Shown here one piece after another: positions 8,668 to 17,866 of a stretch of 64,000 bases of DNA. The stretch lies in NCBI GenBank assembly GCA_964499695.1, contig CAZCMD010000001.1:1-64000 (forward strand), read 5' to 3'. The notes under the pieces were generated by a model, which was given only the letters and a program-made list of their open reading frames with translations, ran no database searches and was not told the origin of the DNA. How positions within the stretch are numbered: position 1 is the stretch's first letter; each line of letters starts with the position of its first letter. The translations under genes were made by a program, and so were the position numbers. The stretch comes from JAAZBV01 sp964499695. Lineage in GTDB: Bacteria > Desulfobacterota > DSM-4660 > Desulfatiglandales > HGW-15.

Positions 8668-8698
8668 TATATAACAATATTTGAAAGGCATTTATCAA
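8668..8698 (-). promoter_or_regulatory. Weak sigma70-like promoter before rnfC
   Basis: On the minus strand TTGATA (8698-8693) is followed after 19 bases by TATATA (8673-8668), about 90 bases before rnfC. The spacing is two bases longer than ideal, so this is only a candidate. The rest of the 8577-8739 gap is AT-rich with no other clear signal. Confidence 0.3.
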
Positions 8699-8739
8699 CC
8701 TTTTTTTTAAATTTTCTATTTTTTTTATCAGGGTGCTAT

Positions 8740-9831
8740 TTATTTGTATTTTCTCCCAAGGGCATCTGTCGCGAGAATGATATCAGCAGCCAGTTCTTCC
8801 GTAACATCAAACGAAAGATTTTTCAGGTTTGAACCTGGTCCGAAACAGGCCTTTCCTGCTGACAGGATGTTTTCTCTGGAAAGATCGTCTACGCCCAGCT
8901 CTTTAAGCGTGACAGGGAGCCCGACAGCAATACAGAACTTTATTACCTTCTCTAATTCAGCCCTGGGGTAATTCTCGATTAACAGGTTTGCTATTACACC
9001 GAAACTGACCAGTTCACCATGAAGGCATTCTTCTGTCCCCCTGAGCGATCCCACACCTATACCAAATGAGTGGGCTGCACCAAGCCCGCAGTTTTCAAAT
9101 CCTATGGAGCTTAAGTAGCAGTTTGCCTCTATAACCATTTCAACGGCAGGGGTGACTGTCTTAAGATCAACAGCCATTTTAGCAGATTCGCCGTATTCCA
9201 TAATGGTATCATAAGTAAGTCTGGCAATAGCCTTTCCTGCAAGGGTAGGGCGGGCGTCTGCCAGGTTTTTTGCCCCTGTCATTTCGCAGGTGTTTGCCTC
9301 AAACCAGGTTGAAAGGGCATCACCCATACCCGCGACAAAATAACGCACCGGCGCCTCGGCTATTATCCGGGTATCGACAATTACAATATCAGGATTTCTT
9401 TTTAACTGGATTATTTCATCAATATGATGATCCAAAGTGTACTGTAGGGCAACAGAACTGCATGGCGCATCTGTTGATGCCACAGTGGGAATAATTATTA
9501 GAGGAAGCTCTGTCCTGTGGGCTACAGCCTTGGCAGTATCGATTGCAAGGCCTCCTCCCACCCCTACAATGACATCAGCCCTGTGACTCAGTGCCCTTGA
9601 AGCAAGGTCAAGGGCATCTTTTTTTGTACCCCTGCCTGTAAAAACAGAGATACTGCAATCAAGATCATATATGTTTATACCAGGCATAATCCTTTTTTCA
9701 ACACGGGAAATGGCGTTTTTGCCTCCTATTAAAAAAGGCCTTGTACCGAACCTTGTAACATGGGCAGCAAATTCATCTATAATATTGTAGCCCTGAATAT
9801 ACATGCCCGGAGTCTTCATTGTCTTAAGCAT
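8740..9831 (-). CDS. gldA: Glycerol dehydrogenase-like iron/zinc alcohol dehydrogenase
   Basis: A 363-residue member of the GldA branch of the iron-containing alcohol dehydrogenases, expected to oxidise glycerol to dihydroxyacetone with NAD+ (or a related vicinal diol). The NAD-binding loop VGVGGGLAIDTAKA lies near residue 93. PTVASTDAPCSS and GMGDALSTWFEA closely match the GldA signatures; the metal ligands are the Asp in GMGD, the His in GAAHSFG and the His in CLHGELV. GGAGG precedes the ATG by six bases. It is transcribed alone between rnf and the DHH gene. Specificity is inferred from family; sn-glycerol-1-phosphate dehydrogenase is a less likely alternative. Confidence 0.8.
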   Translation of the reverse strand: MLKTMKTPGMYIQGYNIIDEFAAHVTRFGTRPFLIGGKNAISRVEKRIMPGINIYDLDCSISVFTGRGTKKDALDLASRALSHRADVIVGVGGGLAIDTAKAVAHRTELPLIIIPTVASTDAPCSSVALQYTLDHHIDEIIQLKRNPDIVIVDTRIIAEAPVRYFVAGMGDALSTWFEANTCEMTGAKNLADARPTLAGKAIARLTYDTIMEYGESAKMAVDLKTVTPAVEMVIEANCYLSSIGFENCGLGAAHSFGIGVGSLRGTEECLHGELVSFGVIANLLIENYPRAELEKVIKFCIAVGLPVTLKELGVDDLSRENILSAGKACFGPGSNLKNLSFDVTEELAADIILATDALGRKYK

Positions 9832-9979
9832 CTGCTACCTCCAGTATTGGTTTTATTTCTGGTTATAATAGATATGGTCTGGTGCAATATAGCAGGTTAA
9901 ATATTAGTTGACCATACTTAAAAGAATTGAACGTGGTTTTATCTGTTATTAAGCCGGTAAGCGTCAGGAGAGTAGCAGG

Positions 9980-11281
9980 TTATTCAGGGAGCAGGTTGTA
10001 AAAAAATTTCATTGCATCCGTTCGGGTGATTATTCCTACAAGCTCATTTTCCTTCATGACAGGCAGTCTGCCTATATCATGTTTTACCATAAGACGGGTT
10101 GCGCTCGATACAGTGCTGTTAAGGTCAATATTGATAACCTTCTCTGACATATAGGCCTTTACGGGCGCCTCCATGAGTTTTGTATCTTTCACTTTTTTGA
10201 AGTCGCTGCGTGAGATGATCCCTATAATGGAGTTATCCCTTGTGACAGGGACTCCCGTACATCCCTTTTCACGAAAGAGCATGGCCACCTCCTTCATGGT
10301 TGCTGTTTCAGGTACTGTAATAACAGGGGAGGACATAAGATCACCTATCTTTGGAGAAGATGGCTGTTTTGTCTTCATGATATTAATTATCATCTCTCTG
10401 ATATAGCCGTGGTCAACGGACTTGATAACCCCTGAGCCTGCCCTTGAGCGTCCTCCGCCAACACCAGCATGGCTTATAATAAAACCTATATCTATGCTAT
10501 CCACAGCGCTTCTGCCGATGATCGTGCTCTGATTCCTTCTTGTGTCGGTAAATACACAAAAGACCGCGTCAACACCCATTATCCTGTGGTATATATCCAC
10601 GATAAGTGAAAGACCGGGCGTATGGCCGTTAATCTCTGTAAAATTAATGCTTACCCTGTTGTCGTTTATCTCTTGTGTATCGCCCTTTTCGACCATCCTG
10701 AAAAGGAGCTGTTTCTGGATGTTGCCATATTTAGGTTTAAGAAAACTATTTACAATGTCAAGGTCAGCGCCATTATCCAGGAGAAAGGCGACAGCCCTGG
10801 CGTCTATACCTTTACTTCCCGGAAATGAAAGGTTACCCGTATCTTCATAAATGCCAGCCAGAAACAGGGTTGCCTCAATTATTGAAACTGGTACCTTCTT
10901 TTCTATTATATTCATTACCAGGAGACTTGTTGCAGAACCGCAATCCTGGACACAACTCCATTCCGAATTGATATCCGATTCTCCCGGATGGTGATCCCAG
11001 ACATGAAAGGCCGCATCAAGTGAGGAGTAGCGCCCCGAATTTTCGATCCTTTCCCACCTGTTGGCATCCACAATGATGACCCTTTTTACTGCATTTAGAT
11101 CCTGAGGGTTTCCTGAAACCTGAAACTTAAGTTTATATTTATGCATGGACAGGAAATTTTTTACGTTAGGGTTTATGCTTGCCGGAAGATATGGCATGGC
11201 ATCAGGATAAATCATGGATGCTGCAATGGAAGAGGCAAGGGCATCAAAGTCTGTATTTTTATGAGTGAGGATTATTTCCAT
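9980..11281 (-). CDS. DHH/DHHA1 phosphoesterase with two CBS domains
   Basis: A 433-residue protein with an N-terminal DHH phosphoesterase domain (NTDFDALAS, VDANRW and the WDHHPGE motif near residue 115), a DHHA1 domain with the GVGGGRSRAGSG loop near residue 290, then two CBS domains (about 320-370 and 380-430). DHH enzymes cleave phosphodiesters such as c-di-AMP, pApA or oligonucleotides; CBS pairs usually sense adenosine nucleotides. In many deltaproteobacteria the same DHH-CBS arrangement continues into a CCA-adding/poly(A) polymerase domain of about 400 residues; here the chain ends after the second CBS domain, so that part is missing. The substrate is unknown. Confidence 0.85.
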   Translation of the reverse strand: MEIILTHKNTDFDALASSIAASMIYPDAMPYLPASINPNVKNFLSMHKYKLKFQVSGNPQDLNAVKRVIIVDANRWERIENSGRYSSLDAAFHVWDHHPGESDINSEWSCVQDCGSATSLLVMNIIEKKVPVSIIEATLFLAGIYEDTGNLSFPGSKGIDARAVAFLLDNGADLDIVNSFLKPKYGNIQKQLLFRMVEKGDTQEINDNRVSINFTEINGHTPGLSLIVDIYHRIMGVDAVFCVFTDTRRNQSTIIGRSAVDSIDIGFIISHAGVGGGRSRAGSGVIKSVDHGYIREMIINIMKTKQPSSPKIGDLMSSPVITVPETATMKEVAMLFREKGCTGVPVTRDNSIIGIISRSDFKKVKDTKLMEAPVKAYMSEKVINIDLNSTVSSATRLMVKHDIGRLPVMKENELVGIITRTDAMKFFYNLLPE

Positions 11282-11390
11282 TAATTACCATGAATTTTGG
11301 TGATAATCTGCTGAATTTATTATCGGTAACTTTGAAAATAACTTGAATATTATTCTATATTTACATATTCTCTGAATAGATTCAGCTTTT

Positions 11391-11415
11391 AGCTTTCAGC
11401 CATCAGCTTAAGGCT
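11391..11415. repeat. AGCTTTCAGCC-type intergenic repeat, copy 1
   Basis: A run of CAGCTTT / AGCTTTCAGCC / ATCAGCTTA units in the divergent gap between the DHH gene and the SnoaL gene. Twenty bases (11391-11410) match the copy at 40831-40850 with one difference, so the two are the same repeat family. The rest of the 11282-11544 gap shows no clear promoter. Confidence 0.6.
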
Positions 11416-11544
11416 TTTAAATCAAAAATTTGCTGGCTGCTGAACGTTCGATCCTGTAATAAATAGTTTCCGGATGAACATCAGGTAATTTTCTGTCAGT
11501 GATTTTCGGTTGATCACTAAAACTATTATCCATTGGAGGCATAA

Positions 11545-11922
11545 GTGTCGATTGAACATAACAAAAAGCTGGTAATGAGGTTCCTTAATGAGTTCATGAT
11601 AGGCCATGATGTAAAGGTGCTTGATGAACTGCTTGGCCCATCATACAGGCAACATAATCCCGGCGCAGGGCATGGCAAGGCTGCGCTGATAAAGTTTTTT
11701 CAGGATTTCTGGGAGATACATCCAAAGCCAGGGTACCACCTCAAAAGAATACTGGCGGAAAATGACCTTGTTGCAATACATTATCATTTTCAGCCCGAAC
11801 TGGACGAACCAGGATATGCCATTGTGGATATCTTCAGGGTTGAAAATGAGAAGCTCGTTGAGCACTGGGATGTGTGTCAGGATATGCCTGAAAAATCAGA
11901 GAATAACAGCCCGATGTTTTAG
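11545..11922 (+). CDS. SnoaL-like / NTF2-fold protein
   Basis: A 125-residue protein of the SnoaL-like branch of the NTF2 fold: an N-terminal helix (NKKLVMRFLNEF), the YRQHNPGAGHG motif near residue 35, and the closing strands ending IVDIFRVENEKLVEHWDVCQ. Small proteins of this type are annotated as SnoaL-like aldol-condensation enzymes or stress-linked proteins, but no reaction is proven for most. It starts at GTG; GGAGG at 11535-11539 sets the start. It lies 36 bases before the serine protease gene and may share its transcript. Confidence 0.75.
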   Translation: MSIEHNKKLVMRFLNEFMIGHDVKVLDELLGPSYRQHNPGAGHGKAALIKFFQDFWEIHPKPGYHLKRILAENDLVAIHYHFQPELDEPGYAIVDIFRVENEKLVEHWDVCQDMPEKSENNSPMF

Positions 11923-11958
11923 GACATAATTTATAAGGCGCGGAGGTACTGTAAAGAG

Positions 11959-13461
11959 ATGCATATTAATTTCATAAGGGCACTATTTAAAGGTTTGTTG
12001 CTGCTTGCTATTACTGCTGTTATCACCCCGGTTTACAATGCTGATGCCCAGCAGGAGATAGAAAAATCGGTTGTACAGATTCATTCGAATCAGAGCAGGC
12101 CTGATGTATTCAACCCCTGGACAAAGATGCCGGCTAATGAGATATCGGGTTCAGGGGTAATAATTAAAGGTAACAGGATACTCACAAATGCCCATGTGGT
12201 AATGTATGCGAGTCAGGTTTATGTGCAGCCATATCAGTCTGCTGACAAGATACCTGCAAAGGTAACAGCCATTGCACCCGGCATAGACCTCGCTCTTTTG
12301 GAGGTAGAGGATAAAACATTTTTTAATGACCATCCGCCATTACCGTTATCGGATATAGTACCAAAGACAGGACAGAAGGTGAATGCATACGGATACCCGA
12401 TGGGGGGAACAGGAGTATCAGTGACCGGAGGTATAATCTCAAGGATAGAATTCAGCCCCTATTATTATAATACCGCCGGGTTAAGGATACAGGTGGATGC
12501 AGCACTTAATCCGGGCAACAGCGGGGGCCCGGCCATATCCGATAATGAGATAATAGGTATTGTCTTCAGCGGTATCAGGCAGGCTGATAATATCGGGTAT
12601 ATTATCCCTGTAGAGGAGGTCAATCTCTTTTTAAAGGATATGGAAGATGGTAAATATGATGGAAAACCCATGATGTTTGACCAGCTTCAGACCCTTGAAA
12701 ACGATGCCCTGAGGGAAAAACTCAAACTTGATAAAACCCAGACAGGTATGATGGTTACAAGCCCTTACGACGATGGGATTAAGGGTTTACTGAAGAAATG
12801 GGATATTATCACAAAGATTGGTGACAAGAAGATTGATAATGATGGGAAGATTATAACAAAGGATGGCATGCGGCTCCATTTTGCATACCTGATCCAGCAC
12901 CTTGAAAAAGAGGGCCATATCAGCCTGACTGTTTTACGTGATGGTAAAGAGATTAAAATTGATATGCCCCTTTTAAGCGAAAAGAATGCCCTTGTACCGG
13001 ATTTAAAGGATGGGTATCCAAGCTATTTCATATATGGGCCTCTGGTGTTTTCACCCGCTACAAATGATTTTCTCAGGTATCTTCAGAGAGAGTGGCTGGG
13101 GAATCTTTTAAGGAGTTCAAGCCCCCTGATTACAAGGCTCAATGACACTGCAACAGAGGAGCAGGAGCAGCTCATTGTCATATCATCAAGGATGTTTTCG
13201 AACCGTATCACAAAGGGGTACGGTGATCCAATGGCCCAGGTTATAAAAGATATAAATGGTATAAAGATAAAGAATATAAGACATCTGGTTGAGGTTTTAC
13301 AGAATTCCAAAGAGTATATAGAGATAAACTTTGAGGGTAATTTTGTAGAGACCATGATCTTCAGAAAGGCTGATATGGAGGCTGCCACAGAGGATATCCT
13401 TACTGAAAACGGCATAAGATTTCAGTGTTCCAATGACCTGATTGATATGATAAAGAGGTAG
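11959..13461 (+). CDS. Exported HtrA/DegP-like serine protease
   Basis: A 500-residue secreted trypsin-like protease. The signal peptide covers residues 1-30 (cleavage after DADA). The catalytic triad reads H79 (TNAHVV), D110 (GIDLALLE) and S188 (NPGNSGGPA). A PDZ-like region follows (about 240-345: MMVTSPYDDGIKGLLKKWDII), and a second C-terminal PDZ-like stretch ends near residue 470 (IKDINGIKIKNIRHLVEVL). This layout is closest to the plant Deg9/PDZ-protease-like branch of HtrA (protease followed by an atypical PDZ and a long C-terminal part) rather than to DegP itself. Expected role: periplasmic protein quality control. Confidence 0.85.
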   Translation: MHINFIRALFKGLLLLAITAVITPVYNADAQQEIEKSVVQIHSNQSRPDVFNPWTKMPANEISGSGVIIKGNRILTNAHVVMYASQVYVQPYQSADKIPAKVTAIAPGIDLALLEVEDKTFFNDHPPLPLSDIVPKTGQKVNAYGYPMGGTGVSVTGGIISRIEFSPYYYNTAGLRIQVDAALNPGNSGGPAISDNEIIGIVFSGIRQADNIGYIIPVEEVNLFLKDMEDGKYDGKPMMFDQLQTLENDALREKLKLDKTQTGMMVTSPYDDGIKGLLKKWDIITKIGDKKIDNDGKIITKDGMRLHFAYLIQHLEKEGHISLTVLRDGKEIKIDMPLLSEKNALVPDLKDGYPSYFIYGPLVFSPATNDFLRYLQREWLGNLLRSSSPLITRLNDTATEEQEQLIVISSRMFSNRITKGYGDPMAQVIKDINGIKIKNIRHLVEVLQNSKEYIEINFEGNFVETMIFRKADMEAATEDILTENGIRFQCSNDLIDMIKR

Positions 13462-13510
13462 GGGTGTTAGGTAGTCCCCTTTACCCGATTGTTTAAAACC
13501 TAAAGCTATG

Positions 13511-13591
13511 AACCGCGAATTACACGAAAGGCACGAAAGGATGGTAAAATGAAAGATAAAATTTTTTGCGTGTTTCGTCTTATTCGCGGTT
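13511..13591. repeat. 80-base imperfect palindrome between convergent genes
   Basis: AACCGCGAAT at 13511-13520 pairs with ATTCGCGGTT at 13582-13591, and the arms continue inward (ACACGAAA against TTTCGTCT) to give a stem of about 19 bases with two mismatches. Both arms also contain tandem CACGAAAGG/CGTGTTTCG units. It lies between the stops of the protease (+) and rfbC (-), so it may act as a bidirectional terminator, though it has no clean T-run. Similar AACCGCGAAT-ACACGAA litter is common in environmental bacteria. Confidence 0.65.
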
Positions 13592-13602
13592 AAAAATGTA
13601 TT

Positions 13603-14169
13603 TCAATCATTCTGATAAACAGGCAACTGCCCTTCCGGTGATTCATTAAGCTGGAGGTATCTGCTGTCTTTCTCTGATAAGAGCGGGTTTTCTACCGGCC
13701 AGTCAATACCTATATCCGGCGAGTTCCATGCAATGCCGTATTCATCACCAGGCGTATAAATGTCCGTACATTTGTATGTTACATCTGCCTCTTCACTCAT
13801 AACGCAGAAGCCATGTGCAAAACCTGGCGGTATATAAAACTGTCTCTTATTTTTATCAGAAAGAACAGCCGACTCCCATTTCCCGAAAAAGGGTGATCCC
13901 TTTCTTATATCCACTGCCACATCATATATCTCGCCCCTTACAACATAAATGAGCTTACCCTGCGGGTGTTTAAGCTGGTAGTGGAGCCCGCGCAGGGTGC
14001 CTTTAACTGAGTGTGAATGGTTATCCTGTACAAACGGTGTACTTATGCCATTTTCAGCAAACCTGGCAAAATGGTATGTCTCTAAAAAAAAGCCCCTTGC
14101 GTCATTGAATACAGAAGGTTCTATAATAACTGCACCGGGCAGGTCTGTATTAATAAATGATACTGGCAT
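13603..14169 (-). CDS. rfbC: dTDP-4-dehydrorhamnose 3,5-epimerase
   Basis: RfbC/RmlC converts dTDP-4-keto-6-deoxyglucose to dTDP-4-keto-L-rhamnose. The 188-residue cupin has the catalytic-base His in GLHYQ (H63), the HSVKGTLRG strand before it, and the YIPPGFAHGFCV motif with the second conserved His. Length is normal. The start overlaps the last base of rfbA, so it is the last gene of an rfbB-A-C unit. No rfbD (dTDP-4-keto-rhamnose reductase) is found in the window; it must lie elsewhere or the sugar goes another way. Confidence 0.95.
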   Translation of the reverse strand: MPVSFINTDLPGAVIIEPSVFNDARGFFLETYHFARFAENGISTPFVQDNHSHSVKGTLRGLHYQLKHPQGKLIYVVRGEIYDVAVDIRKGSPFFGKWESAVLSDKNKRQFYIPPGFAHGFCVMSEEADVTYKCTDIYTPGDEYGIAWNSPDIGIDWPVENPLLSEKDSRYLQLNESPEGQLPVYQND

Positions 14170-15044
14170 TAAGGCTGCTCCCCCTCTGCAATGGTCATAA
14201 GGTAACTGCCATATTCATTATTCCTGTATTCATTTGCCAGCTCTTTAAGCTGTTCATCGTTTATATAACCAAGCTGATAGGCTATCTCCTCAATACAGGA
14301 TATCTTGATCCCCTGCCGCTCCTGTATGGTCTCAACATAATTTGATGCCTGCTGAAGAGCCTCATGGGTGCCTGTATCGAGCCAGGCAAATCCCCTTCCT
14401 AAAAGCTCCACCCTGAGCTGCCCGCGCCTCAAGTATTCAAGGTTAACATCGGTTATCTCATACTCGCCGCGTGGAGAGGGCTTAAGGTTTTCTGCTATCT
14501 CTATCACACTGTTATCGTACATGTATAAGCCCGGTACAGCATACCTGGACTTGGGCTTTGCAGGTTTCTCCTCAATGCCTATTACATTTTTATCTTTGTC
14601 AAACTCCACAACGCCATACCGTTCAGGGTCTTTAACCAGATAACCAAATATAAGGCCGCCCTTGTCCAATTTTACTGCGTTCTTGAGTATGGTATCTAGA
14701 TTATTGCCATAAAAGATATTATCTCCAAGTATAAGGCACACATTATCTTTTCCTATAAAATCTTTACCAATAGTAAATGCCTGTGCCAGGCCGTCCGGGC
14801 TGGGCTGCTCCTCATAGGTAAACCTGATGCCAAGTTTTGATCCGTCACCAAGCAGCCTTTTAAAACCTGGGAGATCAACCGGTGTGCTTATGATCAATAT
14901 ATCCCTTATCCCGGCTGTCATAAGGATGCTCAGCGGATAATATATCATTGGTTTGTCATAAAGGGGTAAAAGCTGCTTGCTCACAACCCTTGTTAACGGG
15001 TATAACCGTGTCCCTGATCCGCCAGCAAGTATAATTCCTTTCAA
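14169..15044 (-). CDS. rfbA: Glucose-1-phosphate thymidylyltransferase
   Basis: RfbA/RmlA makes dTDP-glucose from glucose-1-phosphate and dTTP, the first step of dTDP-rhamnose synthesis. The 291-residue protein begins with the nucleotide-binding motif GGSGTRLYPLTRVVSKQLLP, followed by YDKPMIYYPLS, GDNIFYG and EEKPAKPKS, all standard for the family, and has normal length. It sits 12 bases after rfbB and overlaps rfbC by one base. Product feeds LPS O-antigen or the nearby glycan island. Confidence 0.96.
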   Translation of the reverse strand: MKGIILAGGSGTRLYPLTRVVSKQLLPLYDKPMIYYPLSILMTAGIRDILIISTPVDLPGFKRLLGDGSKLGIRFTYEEQPSPDGLAQAFTIGKDFIGKDNVCLILGDNIFYGNNLDTILKNAVKLDKGGLIFGYLVKDPERYGVVEFDKDKNVIGIEEKPAKPKSRYAVPGLYMYDNSVIEIAENLKPSPRGEYEITDVNLEYLRRGQLRVELLGRGFAWLDTGTHEALQQASNYVETIQERQGIKISCIEEIAYQLGYINDEQLKELANEYRNNEYGSYLMTIAEGEQP

Positions 15045-15056
15045 AGTGATACTCCT

Positions 15057-16115
15057 TTATATTGGTTTCCCATATTGTTTATCTATCCATGACTGGTATT
15101 CACCGCTTTTTACACGATCTATCCAGCCCCTGTTATCAAGGTACCATCTTATTGTCTTTTCAAGACCGGTCTCAAATGACTCTGAAGGATGCCAGCCCAG
15201 CTCCCTCTGTATTTTTGAGGAGTCTATGGCATAGCGCCTGTCATGACCGGGCCTGTCCTTTACAAATGTGATCAATTTCCTTCTTGATTTATGATTTTTC
15301 GGTCTCTCATTTTTATCCAGGTAATCACATATCAGTTCAACAATGCGGATGTTCTCCATCTCATTATTGCCGCCGATATTGTATGTCTCACCCCTTTTAC
15401 CTTTATCCATTACCATTTTAATGGCGCTGCAATGGTCCTTAACATAGAGCCAGTCACGCACGTTTTTACCATCACCATATACCGGAAGCTGTATCTCGGA
15501 AAGGGCATTAAGGATAATCAGTGGTATCAGTTTTTCAGGAAACTGGTATGGACCATAATTATTGCTGCAATTTGAGATAGTGACAGGAAGATTATAGGTC
15601 TTGAAATATGCCCGCACCAGGTGATCCGATGATGCCTTGGATGCAGAATAGGGGCTGTTTGGTTTATATGGTGTAGTTTCTGTAAAAAGCCCCTCCTGAC
15701 CCAGGCTCCCAAAGACCTCGTCTGTGCTCACATGATGAAAGAGTTTAAGGTTATCCCGGTATTTTCTTGCACACTCAAGCAGGTTGAATGTGCCTATGAT
15801 ATTTGTCTGTATAAAATCTGATGGGCCGACAATTGATCTGTCAACATGGGATTCTGCTGCAAAGTGGCAGACCGTATCTATCTTATAGTCCCTGAACACA
15901 GGTTCTATTGCATCCATGCTGCATATGTCTGCCTTGATAAAGATGTAGCGGCCAGGGTATTTATCGTTAAGCCCCTCCAGGTTTTCCGGGTTACCCGCAT
16001 AGGTGAGTTTATCAAGATTGATAATACGACCCTTGAAATCCGTATCCTCAAGCAGGTACCTGATAAAGTTACTCCCTATAAAACCGCTCCCGCCAGTTAC
16101 CAGTAGATTTTCCAT
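15057..16115 (-). CDS. rfbB: dTDP-glucose 4,6-dehydratase
   Basis: RfbB/RmlB converts dTDP-glucose to dTDP-4-keto-6-deoxyglucose. The 352-residue extended SDR has the NAD-binding GGSGFIGSNF, the catalytic STDEVFG (Asp-Glu pair) and YSASKASSDHL with the YxxxK pair near residue 158. The start lies five bases after the ilvD stop, so the rfb genes appear to be transcribed with ilvD. The product, dTDP-4-keto-6-deoxyglucose, is also a branch point for amino sugars. Confidence 0.96.
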   Translation of the reverse strand: MENLLVTGGSGFIGSNFIRYLLEDTDFKGRIINLDKLTYAGNPENLEGLNDKYPGRYIFIKADICSMDAIEPVFRDYKIDTVCHFAAESHVDRSIVGPSDFIQTNIIGTFNLLECARKYRDNLKLFHHVSTDEVFGSLGQEGLFTETTPYKPNSPYSASKASSDHLVRAYFKTYNLPVTISNCSNNYGPYQFPEKLIPLIILNALSEIQLPVYGDGKNVRDWLYVKDHCSAIKMVMDKGKRGETYNIGGNNEMENIRIVELICDYLDKNERPKNHKSRRKLITFVKDRPGHDRRYAIDSSKIQRELGWHPSESFETGLEKTIRWYLDNRGWIDRVKSGEYQSWIDKQYGKPI

Positions 16116-16120
16116 TTATC

Positions 16121-17782
16121 TCATTCCTTGAATATAGCGCCTGTATTGGCTGAGGTTACCTGTTTTGCATACCTGTAAAGATAGCCTGTTTTTACCTTGT
16201 AGTCAGGCCTCTTCCATTCTGCGCTGCGTTTTTTGATCTCATCATCTGTCAGTTTTACATTAAGTGTTCGTTTGGGGATATTTATCTCAATTATATCCCC
16301 CTCCTTGAGTATTCCTATGGGCCCGCCCTCCTGTGCCTCAGGTGATACATGGCCGATGGCTGCGCCGCGTGTACCGCCTGAGAACCTGCCGTCTGTTATA
16401 AGTGCAACCTCTTTATCCATGCCTACACCTGCCAGCGCTGATGTTGGGGATAACATCTCCCTCATGCCAGGGCCCCCCTTAGGCCCTTCATAACGGATCA
16501 CTATTACATCACCCTTTTTGATCTTTCCATCCATAATGGCCTTCATGGCATCCTCTTCGCTGTTATAGATGCGTGCAGGGCCTGAGTGGGTGAGCATTGA
16601 GGGATCAACAGCAGATTTTTTGACCACAGCGCCAAGAGGTGCAAGATTTCCAAAAAGTATTGCAAGGCCGCCGTCAGCAGAATAGGGGGCATCGATCTTT
16701 TTAATAATATCTGTGTCAAGTGACTCTGCCTTACCTACAATCTCTTTTACCTTTTTGCCGGTTACTGTGATTACATCGGTATGAAGCAGATTTTTTTTCA
16801 TGAGTTCTCCCATAACTGCCTTTACACCTCCGGCTGCATGAAGGTCTTCCATGTGTGCAGAGCCTGCCGGTGATATCTTGCAGAGGTTGGGTGTCTCTGC
16901 GCTTATCTTATTGAAGAGATCAAGGTCAAGCTTAAAGCCTGCTTCATGGGCAATGGCAGGGAGGTGCAATACCGTATTTGTGGAGCTTCCTATGGCCATT
17001 TCAACATGCATGGCGTTTTCAAATGCCTTCATGGTGGCAATATCCCTTGGTTTTATGTCATCTGCTACAAGCTTCATTATTCGTTTACCTGCCTCCTTGG
17101 CGAGCCTCTGTCTTTCTGCCATTACCGCAGGTATTGTGCCGTTTCCAGGCAGGGCAAGGCCAAGGGCCTCGCTCAGGCAGTTCATGGAGTTTGCCGTAAA
17201 CATACCTGCGCATGATCCTGCGCCGGGGCATGCGTTTTCTTCCATATCATGAAGGTCATCCTCTGTGATCTTCCCTGCCTTTCTTGCCCCGACCGCCTCA
17301 AAAACAGTTATAAGATCGATATCTCTGTCTTTGACCTTTCCTTTCAGCATGGGGCCGCCGCTTATTATCAATGATGGGATATTAAGCCTGAGCATGGCCA
17401 TGAGCATGCCCGGTACGATCTTGTCACAGTTGCACACAAGCACAAGGCCGTCAAACGGGAAGGCCGTGGCCATTATCTCTATGGAGTCTGCAATCAGTTC
17501 CCTTGAGATCAGTGAATATTTCATGCCTTCATGGTTCATGGCAATGCCATCACATACGCCTATGGTTGGGAACTCCAGTGGTGTGCCGCCATTCATGGCT
17601 ACACCCATCTTGATTGATGTTACAAGGCTGTCTAAGTGGATATGACCCGGTATCACCTCATTGGCGGAGTTTACTATACCTATTATCGGTCTATTAAGTT
17701 CATCATCGGTAAGCCCCATTGCCTTGCATAAAGATCTGTGAGGTGCCCTTTCAAGTCCTTTTTTCATCTTGTCTGATCGCAT
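16121..17782 (-). CDS. ilvD: Dihydroxy-acid dehydratase
   Basis: IlvD dehydrates 2,3-dihydroxy-isovalerate and -methylvalerate in the branched-chain amino acid pathway. The 553-residue protein has the Fe-S/Mg ligand motifs VCNCDKIVPGM and GAGSCAGMFTANSMNCL, and the C-terminal GPKGGPGMREML. The frame stays open upstream to 17857, but AAGGAG (17789-17794) precedes the ATG at 17782 (MRSDKMKKGLERAPHRS), which matches the family start; the extra upstream codons are made of the palindromic repeat. Its pairing with rfb genes is unusual and may be only positional. Confidence 0.95.
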   Translation of the reverse strand: MRSDKMKKGLERAPHRSLCKAMGLTDDELNRPIIGIVNSANEVIPGHIHLDSLVTSIKMGVAMNGGTPLEFPTIGVCDGIAMNHEGMKYSLISRELIADSIEIMATAFPFDGLVLVCNCDKIVPGMLMAMLRLNIPSLIISGGPMLKGKVKDRDIDLITVFEAVGARKAGKITEDDLHDMEENACPGAGSCAGMFTANSMNCLSEALGLALPGNGTIPAVMAERQRLAKEAGKRIMKLVADDIKPRDIATMKAFENAMHVEMAIGSSTNTVLHLPAIAHEAGFKLDLDLFNKISAETPNLCKISPAGSAHMEDLHAAGGVKAVMGELMKKNLLHTDVITVTGKKVKEIVGKAESLDTDIIKKIDAPYSADGGLAILFGNLAPLGAVVKKSAVDPSMLTHSGPARIYNSEEDAMKAIMDGKIKKGDVIVIRYEGPKGGPGMREMLSPTSALAGVGMDKEVALITDGRFSGGTRGAAIGHVSPEAQEGGPIGILKEGDIIEINIPKRTLNVKLTDDEIKKRSAEWKRPDYKVKTGYLYRYAKQVTSANTGAIFKE

Positions 17783-17800
17783 TTGTTTCTCCTTAAAATT

Positions 17801-17866
17801 AGTTCGAAGTGCGAAGTGACTAAAGTTTGAAATTAACTTCAAACTTCGAACTTCCAACTTCGCACA
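17801..17866. repeat. Nested palindromic repeat of GAAGTTTGAA type
   Basis: The gap between nadE and ilvD is almost wholly repeat. GTGCGAAGT (17810-17818) is the complement of ACTTCGCAC (17857-17865), and AAGTTTGAA with TTCAAACTT forms a second, inner inverted pair. Units of 8-9 bases (GAAGTGC, CGAACTTCC) recur with variations. It could fold as a hairpin in the nadE-ilvD transcript. It resembles the repeat between kdnA and nadE in design but not in exact sequence. Confidence 0.7.
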
